The position numbers were made by a program, and so were the translations under genes. A DNA stretch of 64,000 bases from Adhaeribacter radiodurans. Lineage in GTDB: Bacteria > Bacteroidota > Bacteroidia > Cytophagales > Hymenobacteraceae. Each line of letters opens with the position of its first letter. The first letter of the stretch is position 1. Positions 29,961 to 38,096 of the stretch are shown one piece after another. The notes under the pieces were generated by a model. The model saw nothing but the letters and a program-made list of their open reading frames with translations, made no database searches and had not been told where the DNA came from. The stretch lies in assembly GCF_014075995.1 (NCBI RefSeq), contig NZ_CP055153.1:5704001-5768000 (forward strand). Reading direction: 5' to 3'.

Positions 29961-30139
29961 GCTACAAAAATAATAAAATATATCTGGCTTTTAATTAATA
30001 ACTTATAGCTACCCTTTAACAGCTGCTACTCAAATGCTTTTACCAGACATATAGGCCAAACAAAACCCGGAACTCAATAGTTGCAGGTAAAAATTTGTTT
30101 TCGGTTTATCTAAAGCTTATTCTATAACAACCTTAGTGT

Positions 30140-30568
30140 TTATTGCATTACTTCCATTTTAGCGCGTACATCCGCCGGAACCGACATTACTTTTCGGGTG
30201 GTATAATTAAAGCATAGCATACCGGTTTTGGCATAAGCAACTGGTTTATTATTTTGGTTGGTTACGTGGTATACTAAATCAAAGCCATATTTACTAAAGT
30301 CGGTGGGCGCTATTTGTACGGTAAGTATATCTCCTAAAAATCCTTCGCCTTTGTATTCTATGGCTACATCGGCCATAATTAAAGCACCACCGCCCAACTC
30401 TAACTCTGAATAACCCAATGATTGCAGGTATTGCAAGCGGGCGTCGTGCAGAATACTTAATAAAGTATCGTTCCCTAAATGTCCGCCGTAGTTAATGTCC
30501 GAGATTCGAACTTTTATTTCGGTACGAAAAGAATATGTAGTGGGTAAATCAATTTTAATTCTAGCCAT
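30140..30568 (-). CDS. Acyl-CoA thioesterase, hotdog fold
   Basis: This 142-residue protein of the 4HBT family hydrolyses acyl-CoA thioesters. ATG 30566-30568 (MARIKIDLPTTY) is preferred; the longer in-frame start at 30589 would run into the heptamer array. The catalytic region reads RISDINYGGHLGNDTLL, where an Asp-Ile-Asn-Tyr-Gly-Gly-His pattern matches the family active site, and the central helix follows (LSILHDARLQYL). The substrate chain is unknown. The divergent gap to mnmD carries an inverted repeat pair. Confidence 0.87.
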   Translation of the reverse strand: MARIKIDLPTTYSFRTEIKVRISDINYGGHLGNDTLLSILHDARLQYLQSLGYSELELGGGALIMADVAIEYKGEGFLGDILTVQIAPTDFSKYGFDLVYHVTNQNNKPVAYAKTGMLCFNYTTRKVMSVPADVRAKMEVMQ

Positions 30569-30573
30569 GAAGT

Positions 30574-30608
30574 CAGTTGCAAGTTGCAACTTGCAAGTTA
30601 CAGGTTAT
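30574..30608. repeat. Heptamer array, left arm of an inverted pair
   Basis: Five 7-bp units of the type CAGTTGC, AAGTTGC, AACTTGC, AAGTTAC, AGGTTAT begin 5 bases upstream of the thioesterase ATG. Bases 30591-30606 are perfectly inverted at 30736-30751 (16 bp). The 130 bases between hold no gene. Confidence 0.7.
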
Positions 30609-30735
30609 CTATTACAAGCTCCAAGTTGTACAGCTATAACAATAAAGCTTATGACACTTACTTTATTTATTGTACCTGAATATTTTTTAATTGTGAAAGA
30701 CCAATCAACTATCGGATTTTTCAATATTATATTTC

Positions 30736-30770
30736 AACCTGTAACTTGCAACCTATAACCTCCAACTAAC
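30736..30770. repeat. Heptamer array, right arm, ending at mnmD start
   Basis: Five 7-bp units (AACCTGT, AACTTGC, AACCTAT, AACCTCC, AACTAAC) end three bases before the mnmD ATG at 30774. This arm mirrors the array at 30574-30608. Confidence 0.7.
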
Positions 30771-30773
30771 TTC

Positions 30774-31442
30774 ATGAAAACCGAAATTAGGCCAACCAAA
30801 GATGGGTCTGTTACTTTATACGTACCGGAACTAGATGAGCATTATCATTCTATAAATGGTGCTTTACAGGAGTCGATGCACGTGTTTATCCGGGCTGGAT
30901 TAGAATATGTGTGGCACAACCAATTAGAAGCTACGGTTCTGGAAATAGGTTTTGGTACGGGCTTAAATGCGCTACTTACTTTAGAACAAACGTTACTAAA
31001 TGCGCAAAAGGTTTTTTACCATACCCTGGAAAAATATCCTTTATTACCAACTCTAATAGACCAAATGCATTTTGAGCAATTTATCTTTAATAAGCAGTTA
31101 CTACATTTTTTGCCAACTTTACACACTACTCCCTGGAACGAACCGGTAACTATTACTCCCGCGTTTACCCTTTTAAAATCAGAAACCGATCTGCGCACTT
31201 ACCTTTTGCCGCCTGATTATTATAGTGTTATTTATTTCGATGCTTTTGCTCCCGAAAAGCAACCCGAACTTTGGACAGATGCTATTTTCGAAAAGCTGTA
31301 TACTGCCTTACAACCAAATGGTTGTTTAGTAAGTTATTGCGCCAAGGGTAGTTTTAAACGCAGCTTAAAAGCCGCCGGATTTATCATAGAAGCGTTACCT
31401 GGGCCCGCCGGAAAACGGGAAATGACCCGGGCTTTTAAATAA
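30774..31442 (+). CDS. mnmD: tRNA (5-aminomethyl-2-thiouridine)-methyltransferase MnmD
   Basis: This SAM-dependent methylase completes mnm5s2U34 in tRNA wobble positions. The 222 residues match the stand-alone MnmD form, equal to the N-terminal half of MnmC; the FAD oxidase half is absent. Motifs are TVLEIGFGTGLNALL (SAM site), VIYFDAFAPEKQPELW (family signature) and the C-terminal GPAGKREMTRA. It starts at ATG 30774 immediately after the repeat array. Confidence 0.93.
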   Translation: MKTEIRPTKDGSVTLYVPELDEHYHSINGALQESMHVFIRAGLEYVWHNQLEATVLEIGFGTGLNALLTLEQTLLNAQKVFYHTLEKYPLLPTLIDQMHFEQFIFNKQLLHFLPTLHTTPWNEPVTITPAFTLLKSETDLRTYLLPPDYYSVIYFDAFAPEKQPELWTDAIFEKLYTALQPNGCLVSYCAKGSFKRSLKAAGFIIEALPGPAGKREMTRAFK

Positions 31443-31575
31443 AAGGATGGTTCGCGAACCCAGTTTCTTGCTCTACATATTCTGAGAACTTGTAAGAGTG
31501 CTATCCGTTTGATACGCTAAAAGGAAAAAACACCATTTGCCTGGCCGGCTAATATTTTACTAAAAACGTACGCTA

Positions 31576-31878
31576 ATGGCTAAGAATAAAAACAAAAAGA
31601 AATCGGGAAAAAGAAATAAGAAGAAAAAAAGTAAAAATAACTTTACCAATATAATAGCCGATGCAGTTGCTGATTTAGCCCGCAAAAGCACAAAAAAAAT
31701 TATTAAATCGTTGGAGAAAAAAGGCGAAAACTTATTTAGTATTCTGGCTCCGGCTGTATTAAAAATTACTAACGGAAAAGAAAGTGCCATAAAAGAAAAA
31801 GCTAATTCAGAAGAACCTGCCCCCCACGAAGATAAAACAGAAGAAGATAAACTAGAGGCTAAAAGCTCTGAAAAGTAA
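31576..31878 (+). CDS. Lysine-rich small protein of unknown function
   Basis: This 100-residue protein has a strongly basic N-terminus (KNKNKKKSGKRNKKKKSKNN), a short amphipathic middle (NIIADAVADLARKSTKKII) and an acidic tail rich in Glu and Asp. No family is recognised. Its charge layout suggests binding to nucleic acid, or simply disorder. Clear codon structure and an ATG after a purine-rich stretch support it being real, but it is a low-complexity sequence. Confidence 0.55.
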   Translation: MAKNKNKKKSGKRNKKKKSKNNFTNIIADAVADLARKSTKKIIKSLEKKGENLFSILAPAVLKITNGKESAIKEKANSEEPAPHEDKTEEDKLEAKSSEK

Positions 31879-31961
31879 TCTAGTGCTGCTTTATAATATT
31901 AAGGGTATCTTTTGAAATGTATCTAAATTTTGGAGTGCGCTAAACAAGAAAGGATTCTTAC

Positions 31962-32366
31962 TTATAAAAACCTGAGTTTTAATTCGGGGGTAGGCAGCCA
32001 GCAACTTTCTTGTTTACCAAACCACCGGTACCGGTTTTTAGCTAACCCTACGTATACAAGGTCGCGGATAAAAGCAGGTAAAATAATAGCAATATACGCA
32101 AACGACCAGCCCCCACTTAAGTGGCGCAGAATCCGTAAGGCAGCCGTAGATCGGGTATAAAATTTATTATTTTCGACTAGTACAACGGTATCCATTGCAT
32201 AATCAGGAAAATGAACCTGTTGCAAAATTTCACGACCAACTTCTGATTGTAACGCGGCGAACCGGAAATAACTTTTAGGATCGTGCCGAATCACAAACTG
32301 CACAAATCCATTGCACAAATTACAAACACCATCGAACAAAATTATGGCAGGAGCAGCTTCGGGCAT
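31962..32366 (-). CDS. DCC-family (DUF393) thiol-disulfide oxidoreductase-like protein
   Basis: This 134-residue protein starts with the family signature FDGVCNLCNGFV (a CxxC pair) and then HDPKSYFRFAALQSEVGREIL, TVVLVENNKFYTRSTAALRIL and YRWFGKQESCWLP. The family is predicted to be redox active but is little studied. Related proteins are often next to or fused with HTTM membrane proteins. An HTTM gene lies 0.8 kb away on the other strand, beyond the Thr-repeat lipoprotein. Confidence 0.88.
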   Translation of the reverse strand: MPEAAPAIILFDGVCNLCNGFVQFVIRHDPKSYFRFAALQSEVGREILQQVHFPDYAMDTVVLVENNKFYTRSTAALRILRHLSGGWSFAYIAIILPAFIRDLVYVGLAKNRYRWFGKQESCWLPTPELKLRFL

Positions 32367-32637
32367 ATTCTTTTTTTAAGTAATTTAAGTTTACACAGAT
32401 AGATTGTAACTGGTTAACAGGTTAGTACTGATTAAGTTTAACAAAATTTTCTTTCCGCTCGTATCTTAGCTTCAACACGGGTTACCTTTTATATAAAAGC
32501 CGTATTAATGGTTTAGTTAGCCTAAGTACAATTTTTTTTTATGAATTGTTAACCTTAAAAGAATACCAAACGTATAGCAGGCAACTAATAAAATTATATT
32601 TAATACTAAAAATTATAACATTAGTTAAAGTAAAACT

Positions 32638-33099
32638 ATGAAAAAGACTTATTTAAGTATTCTAGCAGCAGCTTTTGTAGCAACAACCACTTTTACTTCT
32701 TGCTCAAGCACCAATACAGATACTGGTACTAGCGGTACTGGTACTTCTACTACCGATGATGCCACCGGAACTACCTCTGGTACAACTAGTGGCACAACTA
32801 GCGGTACTACCGATGGCAGTACTACTGGAACAACTGCTGGCGGTACAACCAGCGGAACCACTTCAGGAACAACTACCAGCGGTACTACTGATGGCACTAC
32901 TACTTCTGGTACCACTAGTGGCACTACAACCGGTACAACTAGCGGAACCACTTCAGGAACAACTGACGGTGGAACAACAGCTGGTACTACTTCCGGTACA
33001 ACCAGCGGAACTACTGCTGGTGGAACAACAGCTGGTACAACAACCGGCGGTACTACTGCTGGCGGCACCACTGCTGGTGGTTCAACAACCGGCAATTAA
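32638..33099 (+). CDS. Thr/Gly/Ser-repeat lipoprotein
   Basis: This 153-residue protein has a signal peptide with lipobox FTSC, then about 130 residues made only of Thr, Gly, Ser and a few Ala and Asp in TSGT/TAGG units. The repeated codons leave long open frames in two other frames, which are artefacts. It is probably a flexible outer-membrane-anchored linker or surface coat protein. The repeat is in multiples of 3 bases, so copy-number changes would alter length without breaking the frame. Terminator at 33128. Confidence 0.75.
   Translation: MKKTYLSILAAAFVATTTFTSCSSTNTDTGTSGTGTSTTDDATGTTSGTTSGTTSGTTDGSTTGTTAGGTTSGTTSGTTTSGTTDGTTTSGTTSGTTTGTTSGTTSGTTDGGTTAGTTSGTTSGTTAGGTTAGTTTGGTTAGGTTAGGSTTGN
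32755..33095 (+). repeat. Low-complexity tandem coding repeat
   Basis: This is an internally repetitive segment of the lipoprotein gene, built from ACT/ACA/ACC (Thr), GGT/GGA (Gly) and AGC/TCT (Ser) codons in short units of 6 to 24 bases. The varied synonymous codons mean the DNA repeats less exactly than the protein does. Confidence 0.8.
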
Positions 33100-33127
33100 T
33101 ATTTAGAAATACATTTGCGAAAGCATT

Positions 33128-33162
33128 AAAAGGCATGAACCATTATGGTTTTTGCCTTTTTT
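33128..33162 (+). terminator. Terminator after the Thr-repeat lipoprotein
   Basis: AAAAGGCA pairs with TGCCTTTT and AACCA with TGGTT, separated by a 2-base internal loop, followed by a T-run. It begins 28 bases after the stop. Confidence 0.8.
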
Positions 33163-33204
33163 CATTTCTGCCTCGGAGATAAAAGTAAATCAGGTTACTT
33201 TAGC

Positions 33205-34701
33205 ATGCACTATCTTTTACTTTATTTAAAAAAAGTTTTTACGGTAGATGTTCGGGCCCTTGCCTTAATGCGCATTGGTATTGGGTTTGTTATATTACTC
33301 GATTTAGGAATACGGGCCACTGATCTGGAAGCGCATTATGCCAATATGGGCGTTTTGCCGCTGCATGTACTTTTCCAGTATAACTGGGATCCTTATTTTA
33401 TCTCGCTTCATGCTATTAGTGGTTTATGGCAAGTACAAGCGGTGCTTTTTTTAATAGCCGCCTTATTTGGTTTTTTATTATTAATTGGGTATCGCACCCG
33501 GTTGGCAACTATTGTATCGTGGTTTCTTCTTTTATCCCTGCAAAACCGAAATTTACTTATTGGGCAAGCCGGCGACGATTTGTTGCGCATGATTTTGTTC
33601 TGGGCTATATTTTTGCCTTGGGGCCGGTTTTATAGCCAGGATGCTAAAAGAGCAAACAACCTTCATCCGGAAAATTTACATTTTAGTGCTGCGTCGGCAG
33701 CATTTATAGTGCAGATTATGCTGGTTTACGTTTGTACGGCCTTACTTAAAAATTCCCCCGAATGGCACACAACCGGTACAGCCTTGTACTACGCCCTTAG
33801 TTTAGATCAAGTATTAATGCCCGGAGGCAAATTAATTTATCCTTACTCCGGCTTACTCCATTTTTTAACGCTCAGCACGTATTACATTGAGTTGTATTTA
33901 CCATTTGTTTTATTAATACCTTTTTATACTTCTTTTTTCCGGCTTTTAGTGGTAGGCGTACTAACCGGTTTTCATTTAGGTATTAGTGTAACCCTTTTCG
34001 TAGGATTGTTTTACCTGATAAATTTAGTTTCTTTTATAGGTTTATTACCTGCACCCGCTCTTAATTGGTTCGATGCCAAATTGTTACCTCATATTCAAAA
34101 TTTGGGTTACCGTTTACGGCGTTTTTCCTTTAACATTAAAAACCCAATTCAGTTACGTTTTAACTGGCAGCTACCCGCCGCCCGAAAAGCCATATTAATA
34201 ATTGTAAAAGAAGGATTTGTAATATCGGTTTTGCTTTATGTAATCTGGTGGAATTTCTCGAATGTACCGCAAATCAATCACCCTATGCCGGTAAGTGTTC
34301 GCTGGCCCGGAATGCTATTGCGGGTTGATCAGCATTGGGGAATGTTTGCCCCGGAAGTTTTTAAAGATGATGGCTGGTATATTTTAGAAGGAGTAACTGC
34401 TACTCATAAACATATTGACCTAAACCGGAATGGCCAACCTGTAACCGAAAGAAAACCAGAATCGGTAGTAGCTTTATTCAAAAACGACCGCTGGCGCAAA
34501 TACGGCGAGAATTATTTATTCGTAAATAATGCTTTTATGCGCCCTTATTTTTGTCATTACCGTCTTCGTATCTGGAACGAAGCCCATCGCCCGGAAGACA
34601 AAGTTAGCGAGTTACAGGTTATTTACATGAAAGAACGCACCTTACCCAACTACCAACCGGTAAAACCCAAACGAGAGGTGCTATGTACCTGCAGTTTGTA
34701 A
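33205..34701 (+). CDS. HTTM-domain membrane protein
   Basis: This 498-residue multi-pass membrane protein is of the HTTM (horizontally transferred transmembrane)/vitamin-K-dependent carboxylase-like family. ATG 33205 (MHYLLLYLKKVF) is preferred because the in-frame GTG at 33145 overlaps the preceding terminator. Segments include RIGIGFVILLDLG, HYANMGVLPL, QNRNLLIGQAGDDLLRMILFW and a C-terminal globular part with LRVDQHWGMFAPEVFKDDGWY. Members of this broad family are not generally proven carboxylases. A DCC-family gene lies nearby. Confidence 0.85.
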   Translation: MHYLLLYLKKVFTVDVRALALMRIGIGFVILLDLGIRATDLEAHYANMGVLPLHVLFQYNWDPYFISLHAISGLWQVQAVLFLIAALFGFLLLIGYRTRLATIVSWFLLLSLQNRNLLIGQAGDDLLRMILFWAIFLPWGRFYSQDAKRANNLHPENLHFSAASAAFIVQIMLVYVCTALLKNSPEWHTTGTALYYALSLDQVLMPGGKLIYPYSGLLHFLTLSTYYIELYLPFVLLIPFYTSFFRLLVVGVLTGFHLGISVTLFVGLFYLINLVSFIGLLPAPALNWFDAKLLPHIQNLGYRLRRFSFNIKNPIQLRFNWQLPAARKAILIIVKEGFVISVLLYVIWWNFSNVPQINHPMPVSVRWPGMLLRVDQHWGMFAPEVFKDDGWYILEGVTATHKHIDLNRNGQPVTERKPESVVALFKNDRWRKYGENYLFVNNAFMRPYFCHYRLRIWNEAHRPEDKVSELQVIYMKERTLPNYQPVKPKREVLCTCSL

Positions 34702-34979
34702 TTAGTAAATTTGAGTTTTATTATAAAATAAACTAGTTAAAGTTCTTAATTTAAAAAGTATCGGCCTGCTCCGCTTACTTCAAAAAAGCAAGTAAGCTCA
34801 CCAATTCTATCTATTTTCTTACAGGTTAATAAATTACCGCTAATCAAACTCATTCTTGCAAATGAATAAGTTTGATTTGATTTGGCCTGTTATCCCAAAT
34901 TCAGATTTAGTCTGTTTTTAACTACCTGCGTATATAGTAGTATAATTATAAGTACAATAAACCTTATAAAAATAAAACT

Positions 34980-35168
34980 ATGCCAAGAGGAGATAAATCA
35001 GCCTACACCGATAAACAGAAGCGGCAGGCCGAACACATTGAAGAAAGCTACGAAAAACAAGGCCTTAGCGAAGAGGAAGCAGAAAAACGCGCTTGGACTA
35101 CTGTAAACAAGCAAGACCATGGAGGTAAGAAAAGTGGTTCTGGCAGAGGAGCCAGCCAAAACAAGTAA
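34980..35168 (+). CDS. Small charged protein, MPRGDKS-type
   Basis: This is a 62-residue hydrophilic protein starting MPRGDKSAYTDKQKRQAEHI and ending in a Gly/Lys/Ser-rich tail (KKSGSGRG). Similar proteins are frequent in Bacteroidota and Proteobacteria and are sometimes labelled plasmid stabilisation protein without proof. It may be a stress-induced protein. A possible -7 element (TAAGTTTG at 34867-34874) lies about 105 bases upstream, and a strong terminator follows. Confidence 0.72.
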   Translation: MPRGDKSAYTDKQKRQAEHIEESYEKQGLSEEEAEKRAWTTVNKQDHGGKKSGSGRGASQNK

Positions 35169-35200
35169 CTTAAATAAAAACAGATAAAATTGAACTACAA

Positions 35201-35238
35201 GGAAGCACCTGAATTTGAATTCAGGTGCTTCCTTTTTT
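35201..35238 (+). terminator. Terminator after the small charged protein
   Basis: A perfect 15-bp stem (GGAAGCACCTGAATT and its inverse, arms 35201-35215 and 35218-35232) is followed by six T. Confidence 0.93.
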
Positions 35239-35246
35239 ACTATATT

Positions 35247-35768
35247 TTACATTGCCCAATCTTCCGGCATCCGGTGATTTCTGTTTGTTTGGCTAATTGC
35301 CTGAGCCGTAGCAGCAGTAACAAGTCCGCCTAGCAGGTACCAGGCAATGGTCATTGCTTTTGTTTGCGGGGTGCGGCCGCTCGGTTCTTCTCCTAAACCC
35401 ATTGGCCCGGGTAATACTACTCCCCCAATACCTGCCAAAGAACCTAGCAAAGTACCTTTTACCCAAGGTTGCTGACCGTTCGCTCCTATTGAATAGTATA
35501 AAGTGTTCGAAACCAAATCACCTATAATAGACCAATTAAATAATTCGTTTGCTTCGGGTGGCTGTTCATCCAGTTTGTACATGCCTTTAGCAATGGCGCG
35601 CATACCCAGTACATCCATCCGGGGTGCATCCGGTATAAAGCGTCGGGCAGTTTCATGAATTAAGGTTACCGCAACGGCTCCGGCCAGGCCACTCCCTAAA
35701 GCCTGCCAAATGCTATTCTGTCCACGGTCTTTATACTTTTTCTTTTGTTTTTTTAACTTAGTTTTCAT
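35247..35768 (-). CDS. Membrane protein of unknown function
   Basis: This 173-residue protein begins with a very basic stretch (KTKLKKQKKKYKDRG). Two or three hydrophobic segments follow (ALGSGLAGAVAVTLI, GTLLGSLAGIGGVVLPG, IAWYLLGGLVTAATAQAI). The segment LIHETARRFIPDAPRMDVLGMRA is notable but matches no family I know. It sits among other small stress-type genes (34980, 35915, 36649). Confidence 0.6.
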   Translation of the reverse strand: MKTKLKKQKKKYKDRGQNSIWQALGSGLAGAVAVTLIHETARRFIPDAPRMDVLGMRAIAKGMYKLDEQPPEANELFNWSIIGDLVSNTLYYSIGANGQQPWVKGTLLGSLAGIGGVVLPGPMGLGEEPSGRTPQTKAMTIAWYLLGGLVTAATAQAISQTNRNHRMPEDWAM

Positions 35769-35914
35769 AGTTTTTTCTGGTTATAAGTAAGCGATACGGA
35801 GTAAAATATACATCATACAATTATTAAAAATAGTATTGTAGAACAGCTAAACGGAATAGTAAAAATTAAATTTATATCGGTTTTGTCTGCTAAGCCTTCG
35901 GTGTACAAGAAAAT

Positions 35915-36415
35915 TCAACTTTTCTTACGCGGAATAATACTAATATTTCCACTCCGCTCTAAATAAGCTTCCTGCACTTCCTCAATCTTGGTTAATTTGC
36001 CATCCAGGCGCAGTATTTCGTGTAAATCATGAATGGTAATATTAGCTTTCTTCATATTATCTTCCTGTAACCGCCCCTCCTTAATCATGGCCAGTTTTTC
36101 CCCTTTTATAAGCTTACCAAACGTATGGTTATGTTTTGCAATCCAGGCAAAGAGCCAATGCAAGGCTACCAGCACAATGGTGGTAATAAGAGTAGGTATA
36201 AAAGGGGAATTTCCGGTAATCGTACGGCTAAGTATGGAGCCCAGAATAATTCCCAGAACAATATCAAAAGCGGCATTTTTGCTAAAAACACGACGGTCGC
36301 CGACCCGCACCAAGGCAATAGCTAAGCAAAATATTATAATTCCCCGGATACTCATTTGCCACCAGTTTATGGCATTAGAATCCGGGCCAATTATATGCCG
36401 AAAGGTTTCTTCCAT
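35915..36415 (-). CDS. DUF421 (YetF-type) membrane protein
   Basis: This 166-residue protein has an N-terminal membrane region (about three hydrophobic segments: GIIIFCLAIALVRVG, AFDIVLGIILGSILSRTI, TLITTIVLVALHWLFAWI) and a cytoplasmic alpha/beta tail with the family pattern LIKGEKLAMIKEGRLQ and an ISI segment. The core LVRVGDRRVFSKNAAFDIVLGI matches DUF421. Molecular function is unknown. A second, divergent DUF421 gene lies at 57883. Confidence 0.86.
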   Translation of the reverse strand: MEETFRHIIGPDSNAINWWQMSIRGIIIFCLAIALVRVGDRRVFSKNAAFDIVLGIILGSILSRTITGNSPFIPTLITTIVLVALHWLFAWIAKHNHTFGKLIKGEKLAMIKEGRLQEDNMKKANITIHDLHEILRLDGKLTKIEEVQEAYLERSGNISIIPRKKS

Positions 36416-36602
36416 TTATCTCCTACAATTTTGTCCAGATGTTATGAACGAAACGCCCTTAGTAAAGTTATAGAAATGCAAGTGCATGCGCAGAGATAAA
36501 CAAGTACAATACAACGGCGAAATCAGGAACCAACAAGTACCCCCCGGCCCGTAAAGAAGAGCGATTTTTACTAAAATAAGTTTAGGCTAGCCCCAAAAAT
36601 AA

Positions 36603-36633
36603 AAAAGCCTGGTACTTGTAATACCAGGCTTTT
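36603..36633. terminator. Terminator after the 91-aa stress-type protein
   Basis: AAAAGCCTGGTA (36603-36614) pairs with TACCAGGCTTTT (36622-36633). On the minus strand a long T-rich tail follows, 15 bases beyond the stop of the gene at 36649. Confidence 0.88.
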
Positions 36634-36648
36634 GCTATAATTACTATT

Positions 36649-36924
36649 TTAGTAAGTACGGGACATATGCGCTACGTTCCGGAAGTTCATACCAGAACGT
36701 TTAGAAAGATAAGCCGCCCCTAATACTAACAGTGCGCCGCCAACTACTTTCTGGGTAGTGCTCATACCTTTTACTTTACTGGCTGCCATAGTACCAAATT
36801 GTTTTAACTGATCTGGCACTTTGTTAAAATCAATATTTTTTAAGTAAGAAGTAGCATTCCCTAAAATGTTATTGACATCTGCATTATCTGCTGGCTGATT
36901 CAAATTATTTGCATTATTTTCCAT
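36649..36924 (-). CDS. Small protein with one membrane segment
   Basis: This 91-residue protein starts at ATG 36922-36924 (MENNANNLNQPADN); the in-frame start at 36957 adds 11 unsupported residues. An Asn/Asp-rich N-terminus is followed by an amphipathic stretch (SYLKNIDFNKVPDQLKQFG) and a single hydrophobic segment (VVGGALLVLGAAYL). The layout resembles small stress-induced or YqjD-like membrane-anchored proteins, though I cannot assign a family. Confidence 0.6.
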   Translation of the reverse strand: MENNANNLNQPADNADVNNILGNATSYLKNIDFNKVPDQLKQFGTMAASKVKGMSTTQKVVGGALLVLGAAYLSKRSGMNFRNVAHMSRTY

Positions 36925-37177
36925 AGCTGTAAGATTTAAGTTACGTGTAAAATACAACGGCTTCTCCTTTCTGTTTATTAGTACTACGAGAAGTAGCCGG
37001 AATAATTTTATCGGAAAACTGCCTTTTTTGTTACACTAAAAGTTAATTTTATTTCTGCAGGTAAGCTATTTACTGTTACTACCAGCCATACTACCCTTTG
37101 AGTGGGAATTAATTAAGTTGGTGCCGCATTAAAAAACAATTACTAAATTGCCGGCTTATTTTACATGTTATTTTACC

Positions 37178-37906
37178 ATGACGTACGCCGATTTTGTAAA
37201 AAATATTTCGTTCCGTTTTATTAAACCCAACACCAAACAACCCATTGGTACGGGTACCTTAAAGCGTACTTTACCTAAGCTTGGCCTTTCGCTGGATGTA
37301 CTTAACACGGTACTACCTGAAAAGCACGCCGAAATGAAAGAAAGGCTGAAAACGGTTTGTAAAATACCCCGCATGTCTACTTTTGCCGTTGGCGCTATGA
37401 TTAACCGGGGAGTAGCCGAAATGAAATCCGGCGAAGCATTTGTGAATGTGGGAGTGTGGAATGGTTTTACTTTTTTGTCGGGGGTAGCGCATAATCCTAC
37501 TAAAACCTGTATTGGGGTAGATAATTTTTCGCAGTTCGGTGGACCGCGCGAAGCCTTTCTCAAAAGGTTTAATACCCTTAAAACTACCAATCACAATTTT
37601 TTTGATATGGATTACCTGGAGTATTTTAATCGGCTCCATACCTCAAAAATTGGCTTTTACATTTACGACGGCGACCACAAATACGACGATCAACTAAAAG
37701 GATTACAAGTAGCCGAACCTTATTTTTCAGAAAACTGCATTATTTTAGTAGATGATACCAATTGGCCGGAACCCCGGCAGGCTACCTACGATTTTATGCA
37801 AAGCAGCCCCAATAAATACCAGGTCTTACTGGATATAAAAACCTACCGCAACGGCCATATTACCTACCACAATGGTATTATCTTGTTTCAAAGAGTAAGT
37901 AGGTAG
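37178..37906 (+). CDS. SAM-dependent methyltransferase-like protein (class I, methyltransferase_24 type)
   Basis: With ATG 37178 this is a 242-residue protein. The glycine-containing SAM site appears as AFVNVGVWNGFTFLSG, then CIGVDNFSQFGG, the YIYDGDHKYDDQLKGL segment common to class 24 methyltransferases, and IILVDDTNWPEPRQA. The substrate cannot be inferred; similar proteins modify small molecules or sugars. The last codons and stop lie in a heptamer-repeat stretch. Confidence 0.78.
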   Translation: MTYADFVKNISFRFIKPNTKQPIGTGTLKRTLPKLGLSLDVLNTVLPEKHAEMKERLKTVCKIPRMSTFAVGAMINRGVAEMKSGEAFVNVGVWNGFTFLSGVAHNPTKTCIGVDNFSQFGGPREAFLKRFNTLKTTNHNFFDMDYLEYFNRLHTSKIGFYIYDGDHKYDDQLKGLQVAEPYFSENCIILVDDTNWPEPRQATYDFMQSSPNKYQVLLDIKTYRNGHITYHNGIILFQRVSR

Positions 37907-37925
37907 TTGTTGATTGTTAGATTAA
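37898..37925. repeat. Heptamer array at the methyltransferase 3' end
   Basis: Units AGTAGGT, AGTTGTT, GATTGTT and AGATTAA follow at 7-base spacing and span the stop codon of the methyltransferase gene. It may be the partner of the array at 38054 across the convergent gap. Confidence 0.45.
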
Positions 37926-38053
37926 TAAGTTTCTGATAAACGGTAAATAGCTATAAATTGTAATTTAATCCGGTTTCGTTAAAGGCTCTAATTATCAGAA
38001 TAAAATTAGACTGCGGTTTATTTAATGGAAGAGCTTGTGGATTAATAATTTGA

Positions 38054-38095
38054 AACCTATAACGTACTACTTAAAACTTACTACGTACTTAAACC
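38054..38095. repeat. Heptamer array next to the GNAT gene stop
   Basis: Six 7-bp units (AACCTAT, AACGTAC, TACTTAA, AACTTAC, TACGTAC, TTAAACC) end one base before the stop codon of the acetyltransferase gene at 38097. Confidence 0.55.
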
Positions 38096-38096
38096 C

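Noticed and set aside
32649-33106. Long open frames on the minus strand and in another plus frame across the Thr-repeat lipoprotein gene, rich in Val, Pro and Leu.
   Set aside because: They are side effects of the repeated Thr/Gly/Ser codons. Only the plus frame with a lipoprotein signal makes sense.
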